DNA of 64,000 nt from Falsiroseomonas sp051859025 (GCF_051859025.1 NZ_JBHYGL010000002.1:62001-126000), one strand, 5' to 3'; numbered from the stretch's first letter, positions 17,045 to 26,387 are shown. A program made the numbers and translations. The notes: generated by a model from the sequence alone, not told the origin.

Positions 17045-18498
17045 AGGACGGTGCGACCCACCTGCGCAGCCTGCGCGATGCGCGCAGCATCTTCATCGAC
17101 GGGCGGCGCGTCGCGGATGTCACGACGGACCCCGCCTTCGCCGTCGCCGTCGCCTCCGCGGCCTCGCTCTATGACCTGCAGGCCGAGGACCCGGAGGGCA
17201 TGACCTTCGACCTCGGCGATGGCACGCGCACGGGCCTGGCCTGGATGCTGCCGCGCAACCATGGCGATCTGGTGCGTCGTCGTCGCGCGATGGAACGGAT
17301 CGCGGCGCGGAGCTGCGGGATGATGGGGCGAAGCCCGGACCACGTCGCCTCCACTTTTGTGGGCTTCATGGCGGGGCTGCACGCCTATGACGCGCGGGGC
17401 AGGGCGGCGCTGGCGGGCTATTTCGACCAGGCACGCCGCGCCGACCACTGGCTCGCCTACGTCATCATCAACCCGCAGGCGGACAAGTCGAAGCAGGCGC
17501 GCGACCAGCCGGGCGGGGACCTTGTCGCCCGCATCGTGGATGAGGACACCGGCGGCATCACCATCCGCGGCGCCAAGATGCTGGCGACGGCCGGCGTGAT
17601 GGCGAATGAGATCATGGTCTCCGGCATCGTCGCCCTGATGCCGGGGGATGAGCCCTACGCCTTCACCGCCGTCACGCCGCTGGCGACGAAGGGCCTGAAG
17701 CTGGCATCGCGGCGCAGCTACGAAGCCGCGGCGAGTTCCGTCTTCGACTATCCGCTGTCGTCCCGCTTCGATGAGAATGATGCCCTCGTCTTCTTCGACG
17801 ATGTGAAGATCCCCTGGGACCGCGTCTTCGTGCACCGCGACCTCCGCATGATGCAGGCGCAGTGGCATGAGACACGGGCGCATGTGATGCAGAACCACCA
17901 GTGCATCGTGCGGCTTTCGGTCAAGCTGCGCTTCCTGCTTGGCCTCGCGCACCGCATCGCGGAAACCAACGGCATCCTGGGCTTCCCCCAGACGCGGGAG
18001 ACGCTGGGCCTGCTGGCCGCCAAGGCGAGCAGCATCGAGGCGCTGGTCATCGCCATGGAATCGCAGGGCGAGGATTTCTTTGGCACCTTCGTGCCCGACC
18101 GCAGGCTGCTGGCTTCCGCGCAGGTGATCGCACAGACGACCTACCCCGAATTCATCGACGCGATCCGCGGGCTGTCGGGCGGCGGGCTGGTGATGCTGCC
18201 CTCCTCGGCCGCGGATTTCGACGGCGGCGAGATCGAGCACATGATCCAGGCCAGCCAGCGTTCCCCGGTGGCGGGCAGCGAGGAGCGGGTGAAGCTGATG
18301 AAACTCGCCTGGGATGCGATCGGATCGGAGTTCGGATCGCGACACCTGCAATACGAAATGTTCTACTCTGGTCCGCAATTCGCCATCCGCGGCAATTCCT
18401 ACCGCTTCCACGATTGGACAGGACCCAAGGCCATGGTGCAGGGCTTCATGGACAGCTACGGGCTCGATCGCCCGGATGCGAAGGCGGCGGCGGAATGA
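17038..18498 (+). CDS. 4-hydroxyphenylacetate 3-hydroxylase family protein (HpaB-like)
   Basis: A 486-residue flavin-dependent monooxygenase of the HpaB/PvcC family, which hydroxylates aromatic rings using FADH2 supplied by a separate reductase. The acyl-CoA-dehydrogenase-like fold is recognisable from AYVIINPQADKSKQ, LVARIVDEDTGGITIRGAKM and the middle beta-strand region ending DDVKIPWDRVF. No reductase gene is adjacent; an HpaC-like flavin reductase lies at 29827 on the same strand. In the operon it probably hydroxylates an aromatic or heteroaromatic intermediate. Confidence 0.85.
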   Translation: MVKDGATHLRSLRDARSIFIDGRRVADVTTDPAFAVAVASAASLYDLQAEDPEGMTFDLGDGTRTGLAWMLPRNHGDLVRRRRAMERIAARSCGMMGRSPDHVASTFVGFMAGLHAYDARGRAALAGYFDQARRADHWLAYVIINPQADKSKQARDQPGGDLVARIVDEDTGGITIRGAKMLATAGVMANEIMVSGIVALMPGDEPYAFTAVTPLATKGLKLASRRSYEAAASSVFDYPLSSRFDENDALVFFDDVKIPWDRVFVHRDLRMMQAQWHETRAHVMQNHQCIVRLSVKLRFLLGLAHRIAETNGILGFPQTRETLGLLAAKASSIEALVIAMESQGEDFFGTFVPDRRLLASAQVIAQTTYPEFIDAIRGLSGGGLVMLPSSAADFDGGEIEHMIQASQRSPVAGSEERVKLMKLAWDAIGSEFGSRHLQYEMFYSGPQFAIRGNSYRFHDWTGPKAMVQGFMDSYGLDRPDAKAAAE

Positions 18499-19667
18499 CG
18501 CCCGCCGAGATCAGGGCCTCCGCCTTCGTCGGGCATGGCGATGTGCGGGTGGAAGGCGCGGCGGAAGGGCCGCTTGCGGGCCTCACCTTCGCGGTGAAGG
18601 ACCTGTTCGACGTGGCCGGCACCATCAGCGGCTGGGGCAACCCGGACCGGGTGGAACAGACACCGCCTTCCGCCACCACGGCCAGCGCGCTGCTGCCGGC
18701 ACTCGCCGCCGGTGCGACCATGATCGGCAAGACCCATACCGATGAGATCGCCTGCGGGCTGTTCGGGGAGAACCCGCATTATGGCGCGCCGATCAACCCG
18801 GTGGCGCCGGACCGCGTGCCGGGCGGTTCCTCCTCCGGCTCCGTCGTCGCGGTCGCCGGCGGGTTCTGTGACTTCGCCTTCGGCACGGATACCGGCGGTT
18901 CGGTCCGGGTGCCGTCCAGCTTCTGCGGCGTCTTCGGCATTCGCACCTCGCATGGCCGCGTCTCCACCGCCGGGCTGATGCCGATGGCGCCGAGCATCGA
19001 CACAGTGGGCTGGTTCGCGCGCGATGCGGCGCTGCTGCGGAAGGTCGGTTCGCTGTTCTTCGGCGACGCGCCCGCCACCACGCCGCGGCTGCTGTTCGCG
19101 GAAGACGCCTTCGCCATTCCCGGGCCGGTGCTGGGCGATGTGATGCGCGATGCCGCGGCGAAGCTCGGCCCGATGCAGGCCGTGCACGCCTATGGCGAAT
19201 GGGGCCACGGCTATTGGCTGGAGACCTTCAAGCCGCTGCAACTCGGCGAACTCTGGGCGACGCATGGCAGCTGGGCGACGGCGCCGGGGCGGCGCCTCAG
19301 CCCCGCGGTGCGGGACCGCATCGCGCTGGCCTCCACCGTGCCGGCGGCCGATATCGCCGCGGCCTGGGTGCGGCGGGAGAAGCTGTCGGAACACATCCGT
19401 GCGCTGCTGGGCCATGACGGCATCCTGGTGATCCCGACGGCGCATGACCTGCCGCCGCTGCGCAACGCGCCCGTCTCCGCGCAATTCGCCTTCCGCGACA
19501 ACACGCTGGCGCTGACCTGCATCGCGAGCCTCTGCCGCCTGCCGCAGGTGAACATCCCGGCGGGCACGCTGGATGGCGTGCCCTTCGGCCTGTCGCTGGT
19601 GGCAGCGCCCTACCAGGACGTGATGCTGCTCGCGGCGGCGGAAACCCTGGCTCCCGCGCTGTCGTGA
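18495..19667 (+). CDS. Amidase (amidase signature family)
   Basis: A 390-residue Ser-Ser-Lys amidase. The catalytic Lys is in TFAVKDLFDVAG, and the two serines are in GGSSSGSVV and DTGGSVRVPSS, all at expected spacing. Length is at the short end of the family, similar to AtzE/GatA-like hydrolases. ATGA overlap with the HpaB-like gene and GTGA overlap with the following amidohydrolase. It would hydrolyse a linear amide to acid and ammonia late in the pathway. Confidence 0.85.
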   Translation: MTPAEIRASAFVGHGDVRVEGAAEGPLAGLTFAVKDLFDVAGTISGWGNPDRVEQTPPSATTASALLPALAAGATMIGKTHTDEIACGLFGENPHYGAPINPVAPDRVPGGSSSGSVVAVAGGFCDFAFGTDTGGSVRVPSSFCGVFGIRTSHGRVSTAGLMPMAPSIDTVGWFARDAALLRKVGSLFFGDAPATTPRLLFAEDAFAIPGPVLGDVMRDAAAKLGPMQAVHAYGEWGHGYWLETFKPLQLGELWATHGSWATAPGRRLSPAVRDRIALASTVPAADIAAAWVRREKLSEHIRALLGHDGILVIPTAHDLPPLRNAPVSAQFAFRDNTLALTCIASLCRLPQVNIPAGTLDGVPFGLSLVAAPYQDVMLLAAAETLAPALS

Positions 19668-21151
19668 CGACGCTGCTGGTCACTGGCGGCTTGGTCTGGG
19701 ACGGTGCCACGGCGGCGCCGCGCGACCTGCTGCTGCAGGGCGGTCGGATCGCGGCGCTGCTGTTGCCGGGCGAAGGGCCCGCGGGCGTGCCCCGCTTCGA
19801 TGCGCGGGATCGCCTGGTGCTGCCGGGCCTGGTGAACGCGCATACCCATGGCCACGCCACACTCATGAAGGGGGTGGCGGATCGGTGGATGCTGGAATCC
19901 TCCCTGACCAATGGCGCCTGGATGGGCGGGCAGCGGTCGATCGACATCATCCGGATTTCCACCCTGCTGGGCGCGGTGGAGATGCTCGAGGCCGGCTGCA
20001 CGGCCTGCTACGACCTGTTCTTCGAATTCCCGCGGCCGAGTGCCGAGGGGCTGGCGACGGTCGCTGGCGCCTATGCCGAGGCGGGGATGCGGGCGTTGGT
20101 GGCGCCGATGGTGGCGGACCGCGCGTTGTTCGAGGTGCTGCCAGGCTTCCTGGAGACGCTGCCGGACGATCTGCGAGGGCAGGCGGCGGCGTTTCGCCTG
20201 GCCCCGGCAGCGCAGACCCTGGCCGCGCTGCGCGACGCATTCGGCGCCGTGACGCCGCCGCCGGGCATCGCCTTCGCCCTGGCGCCGACCATCCCGCACC
20301 ACTGCACGGATGAGTTCGTGACGGGGTGCCGGGACCTCGCGGCATCCCGTGGCCTGCGGCTGCACATGCATGTCGCGGAATCGCGGTTGCAGGCGCTGAT
20401 CGCGCGGCGGCTGTGGGGCACGGGGCCCGTGCATCACATCGCCCGCCTCGGCCTGCTGGGGCCGCATTTCACGGCGGCGCATGCGGTGTGGCTCGGCAGT
20501 GATGAGCTGGACCTGCTGGCACGGCACGGCGCGACCGTCGCCCATATGCCGGCCAGCAACATGCGGCTTGGCGCTGGTGTCGCCTCCATTGCCGCCATGC
20601 GGGCGCGGGGCGTCACGGTCGGGCTCGGCACGGATGGGTGCAATTCCGCGGACAGCCTGGACATGGCGGAGGCGATGCGGCTGGCATCGCATCTGTCGCG
20701 GCTGAGGGACGTGCCGCGTGATGAGTGGCTGGCGGCCGCGGATGTGCTGTGGATGGGCACGGAGGGCAGCGCGGCGGTGCTGGGGATCGAGGGCGGGCGG
20801 ATCGCGCCGGGGCTGCCGGCGGATCTCGCGCTGCTGGATCTCGGCCACCGCGCCTTCGTGCCGCTGCATGACGCGGCGAACCAGGCCGTGACCTGCAACG
20901 TCGCCGGCGCCGTCCGCGAAGTCTTCGTCGCCGGCCGGCAGGTGGTGGCGGACGGGCGGTGCCTGGCGCCGGCCGCCGCCACGCTGCGCGACCGCGCGCG
21001 CGACGCGCTGGCGGAACTGATGGAGCGCCTGGCGCCATCGCGCGCCCTGGCCGCGCGGCTGGAGCCGCATGTCGTGACCTATGCCGAACGGGAGGGACGC
21101 GCGGCCCTGCCCTTCGCGCGCAAGATTCCCGTGGAGGATCGCCCCGCATGA
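19664..21151 (+). CDS. Amidohydrolase, deaminase/chlorohydrolase-like (copy 2)
   Basis: A 495-residue amidohydrolase superfamily enzyme starting at GTG inside the amidase stop. Metal ligands: HxH of VNAHTHGHATL, His of LHMHVAES, His of TAAHAVWL and Asp of LGTDGCNSAD. The family includes S-adenosylhomocysteine deaminase, 8-oxoguanine deaminase and triazine hydrolases. It shares the ligand pattern with copy 1 but is longer and clearly diverged, so the two are unlikely to be redundant. Confidence 0.8.
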   Translation: MTTLLVTGGLVWDGATAAPRDLLLQGGRIAALLLPGEGPAGVPRFDARDRLVLPGLVNAHTHGHATLMKGVADRWMLESSLTNGAWMGGQRSIDIIRISTLLGAVEMLEAGCTACYDLFFEFPRPSAEGLATVAGAYAEAGMRALVAPMVADRALFEVLPGFLETLPDDLRGQAAAFRLAPAAQTLAALRDAFGAVTPPPGIAFALAPTIPHHCTDEFVTGCRDLAASRGLRLHMHVAESRLQALIARRLWGTGPVHHIARLGLLGPHFTAAHAVWLGSDELDLLARHGATVAHMPASNMRLGAGVASIAAMRARGVTVGLGTDGCNSADSLDMAEAMRLASHLSRLRDVPRDEWLAAADVLWMGTEGSAAVLGIEGGRIAPGLPADLALLDLGHRAFVPLHDAANQAVTCNVAGAVREVFVAGRQVVADGRCLAPAAATLRDRARDALAELMERLAPSRALAARLEPHVVTYAEREGRAALPFARKIPVEDRPA

Positions 21152-22131
21152 CCACGCCGCTTCGCCTCACCATCGGCGTTTCCGATTGCGACCGCGCCCG
21201 GGCGCTGGCGGAGGGCCGCGTTGCCATCGCGGGCGTCGCGGCGGAGACAACGGTGATGCCGTTGCAGCCGCTGTTCAACCTGCAGATGACCAGCCACCAA
21301 TTCGATTGCTGTGAATTCCCCGTCGCTACCTGGCTGCGGCATTTCGACCGGCCCTCGCAGGATTACGTCGGCATTCCCGTGTTCCCATCACGGCATTTCC
21401 GCTTCTCCTGCGTCTATGTGAACAAGGCGAAGGGGCTGACGAAGCCGGCGGACCTCGCGGGCAGGCGCGTTGGCGCGATGGTGTGGGACATGGCGGCGGC
21501 GGTCTGGCTGCGCGGCATCTTCGCCGAGTACTACGACCTGCCCGTCGCCGCGCCGATCTATGTGAATGCGGGGCTGAACGCGCCTCGTGCCGGGGAGGAT
21601 CATCCGCAGGATTATCCGCCGTGCGTGACGATCGAGCATGTGACGGACAAGTCGCTGTCCGAGATGCTGGAGAGCGGCGAGATCGACGCGATCTACACCG
21701 CCCGCGCACCGGACAGTTTCTTCAGTGCGCCGGACAAGGTGGGGCGGTTGTTCGCCGATCCGATGGCGGCGGAGATCGAGTATTTCCAGCGCAGCGGCAT
21801 CTTCCCGCCGATGCATCTGGTGGCGGTGAAGAAGCCTATCGCCGAGGCGAATCCCTGGCTGCCGCGGGCGCTGCATGATGCCTTCGCGGAATCGCAGCGC
21901 CAGTCCCGGCTGCGGCTGCATGACAGCGCGACGCTCGCCTTCGGTCTGCCCTTCCTGGTGCAACAACTGGAGGAGACGGAGCGCGTCCTGGGCGCGGATT
22001 TCTGGTCCACCGGCTTCGCCGCCAACCGCCACGTCTTCGCGACGCTGATCCGCTACATGCGCGACGAGGGTCTGCTGAAGCGCGACCTGGCGCCGGAGGA
22101 TCTGTTCCCCGCTTCGCTCCTGGAAACCTGA
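21148..22131 (+). CDS. 4,5-dihydroxyphthalate decarboxylase-like protein
   Basis: A 327-residue protein with the periplasmic-binding-protein-like fold used by 4,5-dihydroxyphthalate decarboxylase and NMT1-type proteins. No signal peptide is visible, which favours an intracellular enzyme over a transport component. Recognisable segments are FDCCEFPVATWLR, VGIPVFPSRHFR and IDAIYTARAPDSF. In the operon it may decarboxylate a hydroxylated ring intermediate. Start overlaps the amidohydrolase stop (ATGA). Confidence 0.7.
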   Translation: MTTPLRLTIGVSDCDRARALAEGRVAIAGVAAETTVMPLQPLFNLQMTSHQFDCCEFPVATWLRHFDRPSQDYVGIPVFPSRHFRFSCVYVNKAKGLTKPADLAGRRVGAMVWDMAAAVWLRGIFAEYYDLPVAAPIYVNAGLNAPRAGEDHPQDYPPCVTIEHVTDKSLSEMLESGEIDAIYTARAPDSFFSAPDKVGRLFADPMAAEIEYFQRSGIFPPMHLVAVKKPIAEANPWLPRALHDAFAESQRQSRLRLHDSATLAFGLPFLVQQLEETERVLGADFWSTGFAANRHVFATLIRYMRDEGLLKRDLAPEDLFPASLLET

Positions 22132-22134
22132 TCG

Positions 22135-23145
22135 ATGGTCACCACCGATGACCGCGTCACGCGCGTGCGGGAATCCGCGCAGAAGTTCCGCGCGCCCTTC
22201 ACGCTGGATCCCTCGCTGGCGCTGTATTGTCCGCAGGATAATGTGGACAGCCTCACGCAGCCGCGGATCAGGGCGTGGTTCGACTTCGTCGGGCGGGACT
22301 ACAGCCCCGCGCTGCCGGATGTGCCGCGCCGCGTGCTGCTGCTGCTGCCGTGTACGCGAACGAAGCCCTACATCCTGTCCACCGAGCACAAGCGCATCAA
22401 TGCCGCGCTGATCGCCGCGGGCTTCGTGCCGATGGCGCCGGCCGATCCGACTCTGCTGGCGTTGCGGGAGGAGGGGGAGAGCGAGGCGCTGTTCAGCCTG
22501 GCGCCGCTGCTGCATCCCGATGGCATCATGGTGCATCGCGCGGTCATCAGCGAACCGCTGGGCCTGGTGCCCTATGAGCACATGCTGGCCTATCCCGGCG
22601 GCGTTTCGCCCGCCGTGCTCTATGACGATCCCGGCCTGTTCGAGGAGCGGGGCAATGCGGTCTCCCCCTGGCGGGCGGACCATACTGCCGTGCGGGTCAG
22701 TGCCACGCGGTGGAAGTGGGGGCCTTCGGAGAAGCGCGCCTATGTGGTGATGCACAACGAGATGGCGCGGGTGGTGGCGGAGGCCTTGGCGCGGTTCGGC
22801 GGCGTCTATACGCGGCGGATCAGCTGGGTGGCGCCGGGCCTCACGCATCGCAGCTTCGTGGTGGCGAAGGGGCAGCGGGCCGCGCATGGCATCGTCGCGC
22901 AGCGCCAGGTGGGGGCGGAGAGGCTGCCGCTGGTGGGTGCCAATGACCTGCTGCCGGAGGGGCTGCGCCTGACCGCCCTGCCGACGCGGGAGCAGTGCCA
23001 GGATGCCCTGGCGCGCCTGGCGTCGCGGTTGGGCAGGACGCCCGCCGAGGCCGCCGGCCATTTCGGCCGCGGCGGTGGCGACGCTACACCCCTCGCGCTG
23101 CCGGAGCTTCTGGAGGATCTACTGGCGGCGCTGCGCGCCAATTGA
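22135..23145 (+). CDS. DUF5591 / archaeosine-synthase-core-like protein
   Basis: A 336-residue protein. Residues 72-85 read PCTRTKPYILSTEH, an exact fit to the PC-x3-KPY-x2-S-x2-H signature of the catalytic core of archaeal archaeosine synthase (ArcS). ArcS converts the nitrile of preQ0 in tRNA to an amidine-type adduct using lysine. The PUA and other RNA-binding domains of archaeal ArcS are not evident; the C-terminal half (MVHRAVISEPLGLVPYE and beyond) continues the core domain. It starts three bases after the preceding stop, as the last gene of the operon. Whether it acts on RNA, on a free base or on a nitrile-like catabolite is unknown. Confidence 0.7.
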   Translation: MVTTDDRVTRVRESAQKFRAPFTLDPSLALYCPQDNVDSLTQPRIRAWFDFVGRDYSPALPDVPRRVLLLLPCTRTKPYILSTEHKRINAALIAAGFVPMAPADPTLLALREEGESEALFSLAPLLHPDGIMVHRAVISEPLGLVPYEHMLAYPGGVSPAVLYDDPGLFEERGNAVSPWRADHTAVRVSATRWKWGPSEKRAYVVMHNEMARVVAEALARFGGVYTRRISWVAPGLTHRSFVVAKGQRAAHGIVAQRQVGAERLPLVGANDLLPEGLRLTALPTREQCQDALARLASRLGRTPAEAAGHFGRGGGDATPLALPELLEDLLAALRAN

Positions 23146-23231
23146 TGGTGGTGCAGGAGGCCCCTGCCTCACGCTGCCGCCGCAGGCGGTCAGCCTGCCG
23201 GGGTTTCAGGCGCAGCGCCCCTGAGGACGCC

Positions 23232-24740
23232 TTACGTCTCCAGCATCCGCCGCAGCAGTTCCACGTCTTCCGCGAAGGCGCTGTCCGCCTGCATGAGTTC
23301 CGCCACGCGGCTGACCGCGTGCATCACCGTGGTGTGGTCCCGCCCGCCGAAGCGGCGGCCGATTTCCGGCAGGGACCGGCTTGTGAGCTGCTTGGCCAGG
23401 TACATCGCCACCTGCCGCGGCCGGGCCACGTTGCGGGCGCGGCGTGGGGAGGACATGTCGGTCAGGCGGATGTTGTAGTGTTCCGCGACGCGCTTCTGGA
23501 TTTCCTCGATCGTCACGCGGCGGTCATGGGCGCGGAGGATGTCGTGCAGCACTTCCTGCGCGCCTTCCAGCGTCACGGGCCGGCCGAACAGGTTCGCATG
23601 GGCGATCAGGCGGTTCAGCGCGCCTTCCAGTTCACGCACGTTGGACGTGATCTTGTGGGCGAGGAATTCCATCACCTTGGGTGGCACCGGCACGCCCTGG
23701 CTCTGTGCCTTGGCCTGCAGGATGGAGATGCGGAGTTCGTAGGTGGTGGCGTGCAGGTCGGCGACCATGCCGCAGCCGAGACGGGTGCGGAGGCGATCCT
23801 CGATGCCGGAGAGGTCGGAGGGCGACTTGTCCGCGCTCACGATGATCTGCTTGCCGGCGTCCACCAGGGCGTTGAAGGTGTGGAAGAATTCTTCCTGCGT
23901 GTTGTCCTTGCCGATCAGGAATTGCAGGTCGTCGATCAGCAGCACGTCGACGCTGCGCAGGCTTTCCTTGAATTCCATCGTGGACTGGGACCGCAGCGCC
24001 GCGATGAAGCGGTACATGAACTTCTCGGCCGACATGTAGGCGACGGAGAGTGGCGGGCGGCCTTCGGCGGCGCCGATCTCCCGGATCGCCCAGGCGGCGG
24101 CATGCATCAGGTGGGTCTTGCCCAGGCCGACGCCGCCATAGAGGAACAGCGGGTTGAAGCCCGGGCTGGCCGGCTTTTCCGCCACGCGGCGGGCGCAGGC
24201 ATAGGCGAATTCGTTGGGCTTGCCGACGACGAAGGTGTCGAAGGTGAAGCGCGGGTCGAGCGGCGCGGTCCAGTCGCTGCGCGGATCGTTGGGGCGAACC
24301 TCCGCGGCGGGCGCGGCGCGGCCGAGCGGCTCCGCCAGCCCGGTGGGTGCCTCGGCGGGTTCGGCGGCGCGGGGTGGCGCGGGGCGCGGCGGCTGGCGCG
24401 GTGCCTCCATGGCGGCCGGGGCGGCTTCCGGCGCGGGTTCGGCGGCACGGGGTTCCGGCGTCACGCGGAAGTCGATGCGGCGGATGGCGGGGATTTCCGC
24501 CTGCCACAGGGCGCGCAGGCGGTCGCCGTAATGCCCGCGAACCCAGTCGCGCAAGAAACGGGTCGGGAGGAGAACGATCACTTCTTCGCCCTGGATGGCG
24601 GAGAGGGTCATCTGGCGGAGCCAGGTGCGGTACTCGACCTCGCCCACTTCCTCACGCAGCCGGCCGCGGATGCGCGCCCATACCTCCGCCAGCTGGGCCG
24701 GGGGGGAGGGCGGAGACGACGGACCGACCGCATTCTCCAT
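23232..24740 (-). CDS. dnaA: Chromosomal replication initiator protein DnaA
   Basis: About 502 residues; binds DnaA boxes at oriC and opens the origin in its ATP form. Domain I (VWARIRGRLREEVGEVEYRTWL) is followed by a proline/alanine-rich linker. The AAA+ core has Walker A GGVGLGKTH, Walker B VDVLLIDDLQF and an arginine finger region in DRLRTRLGCG. The C-terminal DNA-binding domain has the signature GGRDHTTVMHAV. A GTG nine bases upstream of the chosen ATG is an alternative start. Linked to rpsT, echA and mutM as in many alphaproteobacteria. Confidence 0.97.
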   Translation of the reverse strand: MENAVGPSSPPSPPAQLAEVWARIRGRLREEVGEVEYRTWLRQMTLSAIQGEEVIVLLPTRFLRDWVRGHYGDRLRALWQAEIPAIRRIDFRVTPEPRAAEPAPEAAPAAMEAPRQPPRPAPPRAAEPAEAPTGLAEPLGRAAPAAEVRPNDPRSDWTAPLDPRFTFDTFVVGKPNEFAYACARRVAEKPASPGFNPLFLYGGVGLGKTHLMHAAAWAIREIGAAEGRPPLSVAYMSAEKFMYRFIAALRSQSTMEFKESLRSVDVLLIDDLQFLIGKDNTQEEFFHTFNALVDAGKQIIVSADKSPSDLSGIEDRLRTRLGCGMVADLHATTYELRISILQAKAQSQGVPVPPKVMEFLAHKITSNVRELEGALNRLIAHANLFGRPVTLEGAQEVLHDILRAHDRRVTIEEIQKRVAEHYNIRLTDMSSPRRARNVARPRQVAMYLAKQLTSRSLPEIGRRFGGRDHTTVMHAVSRVAELMQADSAFAEDVELLRRMLET

Positions 24741-25083
24741 AGGACGCACCTGCCAACCTCATGGGCCCTGACGGGCAATGTCGATGTGAACTGCGTGCTG
24801 CGGAGGACCCGCCATGGGGGCAGTGGTGCGCGTTCCGGGGGGATGCACCCTGCTTCCCGGAAGCTACAGCGCCACGCTTGGCCCACGCAAATGATTACTG
24901 CACCCCGACCAAGTCATGATCATGAGGGTGAAAGTATTCAGTTTGAAACACAAAATTGAAGTCATGCATAATCGCCCGACAGCCGGCGCCTGTGATGCGC
25001 GCCGCCGGGTTGGATTACACGGGTCTGGAAAAGGGACGCCGCTTTGGCCGGCCGTTGCTGTCAACGGCCGGGCATGGCGGGTC
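24741..25083. promoter_or_regulatory. dnaA upstream region with an A+T-rich island
   Basis: This gap upstream of dnaA contains the most A+T-rich stretch of the first half of the window, roughly 24885-24975 (runs such as AAATGATTACTG and TTTGAAACACAAAATTGAAG). It is the likely dnaA promoter. I see no cluster of canonical DnaA boxes, so an origin is not claimed. Confidence 0.5.
25048..25071 (-). terminator. Hairpin downstream of rpsT
   Basis: A perfect 10-bp stem (CCGGCCGTTG / CAACGGCCGG) with a four-base loop sits 12 bp beyond the rpsT stop. No T-run follows on the minus strand, so termination may be partial or Rho-assisted. It separates rpsT from dnaA. Confidence 0.6.
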
Positions 25084-25362
25084 TCAGGCCTGGGCGGAAG
25101 CGCCGATGGCCTTGATGCGCGCGGAAAGGCGCGACAGCTTGCGGGCAACGGTGTTGGCGTGGAACACGCCCTTGCCGGCCGCGCGCTGCATTTCGGGCTG
25201 CGCCGCCTGGAAGGCCGTCGCCGCCGCCGTCTTGTCGCCGCCGGCAATCGCCAGCTCGACCTTGCGGAGGAAGGTCCGGACCCGCGACTTGCGGGCGCGG
25301 TTGCGCTCCGTGCGCTTCTCGGTCTGACGGATGCGCTTGCGCGCGGAGGCCGTGTTCGCCAT
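25084..25362 (-). CDS. rpsT: 30S ribosomal protein S20
   Basis: A 92-residue, strongly basic primary 16S rRNA-binding protein of the small subunit. The start MANTASARKRIRQ matches the canonical S20 N-terminus, and the C-terminal helix GVFHANTVARKLSRLSARIKAI is diagnostic. Located between echA and dnaA, its usual place in alphaproteobacteria. The 170-bp space before it should contain its own strong promoter. Confidence 0.97.
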   Translation of the reverse strand: MANTASARKRIRQTEKRTERNRARKSRVRTFLRKVELAIAGGDKTAAATAFQAAQPEMQRAAGKGVFHANTVARKLSRLSARIKAIGASAQA

Positions 25363-25535
25363 GGGTTGCTGTATCTGACCAGTCGGGATGTTTCGGGAGC
25401 CTCCGGGCGGACCCATCGGCGAAGGCGCGGTTTCTATCCCCCGGGCGTTGTCCGAGTCAATGGACGGACGTCACGCGGGGGCAAGAGGGGGGCAACAGGG
25501 CGGTCACGCTTCGGTCCTGACCGCCCCGGTTCAGG

Positions 25536-26312
25536 TTATCGGTTCGTGAAGGACGGCTTCCGCTTCTCGGCGAAGGCGGACATGCCTTCCTTCTGGTCTT
25601 CCGTCGAAAACAGGCTGAGGAACAGGCGCCGTTCGAAACGCACGCCTTCGCGCAGCGTCGTCTCATAGGCCACGTTGATCGCTTCCTTCGCCATGGCGAC
25701 GGAGGGGGCGGAGAGGCTGGCCATCTTCTCCCCCATCTTCACGGCTTCCGCGACCAGGTCGGCCACCGGGACGATGCGGCAGACCAGGTTGGCGCGCTCG
25801 GCCTCCGCGGCATCCATCATGCGGCCGGTCAGCACCATCTCCATCGCCTTGGACTTGCCGATGGACCGCACCAGGCGCTGCGTGCCACCGGCGCCGGGGA
25901 TGATGCCGAGGTTGATCTCCGGCTGGCCGAACTTGGCGTTGTCCGCGGCCAGGATCAGGTCGCACATCATCGCCAGTTCACACCCCCCGCCGAGGGCGAA
26001 GCCGGCCACGGCCGCGATGACGGGCTTCTGGATGGTGAGGACCGTTTCCCACCGCTTGCCGATGAAGTCGTCGAAATAGACGGCCGGGTAGGTCCGGTCC
26101 TTCATTTCCTTGATGTCGGCGCCCGCGGCGAAGGCTTTCGGGCTGCCTGTGATGACGATGGCGCCGACCGTGGGATCGGCATCGAAGCCGCGCAGCGCGT
26201 CGCCCAGTTCCGTCATCAACTGGTCGCAAAGCGCGTTCAGCGCCTGGGGCCGGTTCAGCGTGATGACGCCGACGCGGCCTTGGGTCTCGACCAGGATCAT
26301 TTCGTAGGCCAT
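25536..26312 (-). CDS. Enoyl-CoA hydratase
   Basis: A 258-residue crotonase, hydrating trans-2-enoyl-CoA in beta-oxidation. The oxyanion-hole segments AFAAGADIKEM and AVAGFALGGGCELAMMCD are present. Catalytic glutamates are expected in GGGCELAM and in the FGQPEINLGIIPGAGGTQRL loop, both visible. The start at MAYEMILVE gives the standard family length; the track upstream has no extra homology. Conserved neighbour of rpsT and mutM. Confidence 0.93.
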   Translation of the reverse strand: MAYEMILVETQGRVGVITLNRPQALNALCDQLMTELGDALRGFDADPTVGAIVITGSPKAFAAGADIKEMKDRTYPAVYFDDFIGKRWETVLTIQKPVIAAVAGFALGGGCELAMMCDLILAADNAKFGQPEINLGIIPGAGGTQRLVRSIGKSKAMEMVLTGRMMDAAEAERANLVCRIVPVADLVAEAVKMGEKMASLSAPSVAMAKEAINVAYETTLREGVRFERRLFLSLFSTEDQKEGMSAFAEKRKPSFTNR

Positions 26313-26387
26313 GCGGCGACGCTCCCTTGGATGCTCCAAGGCGTAGCGCAGGACCGCCGGTGCCTCAACGTCGGTGCCCGGCCTGGG

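Noticed and set aside
24741..25083. Chromosomal origin next to dnaA
   Set aside because: An A+T-rich stretch exists, but no cluster of canonical DnaA boxes or origin repeats was found.
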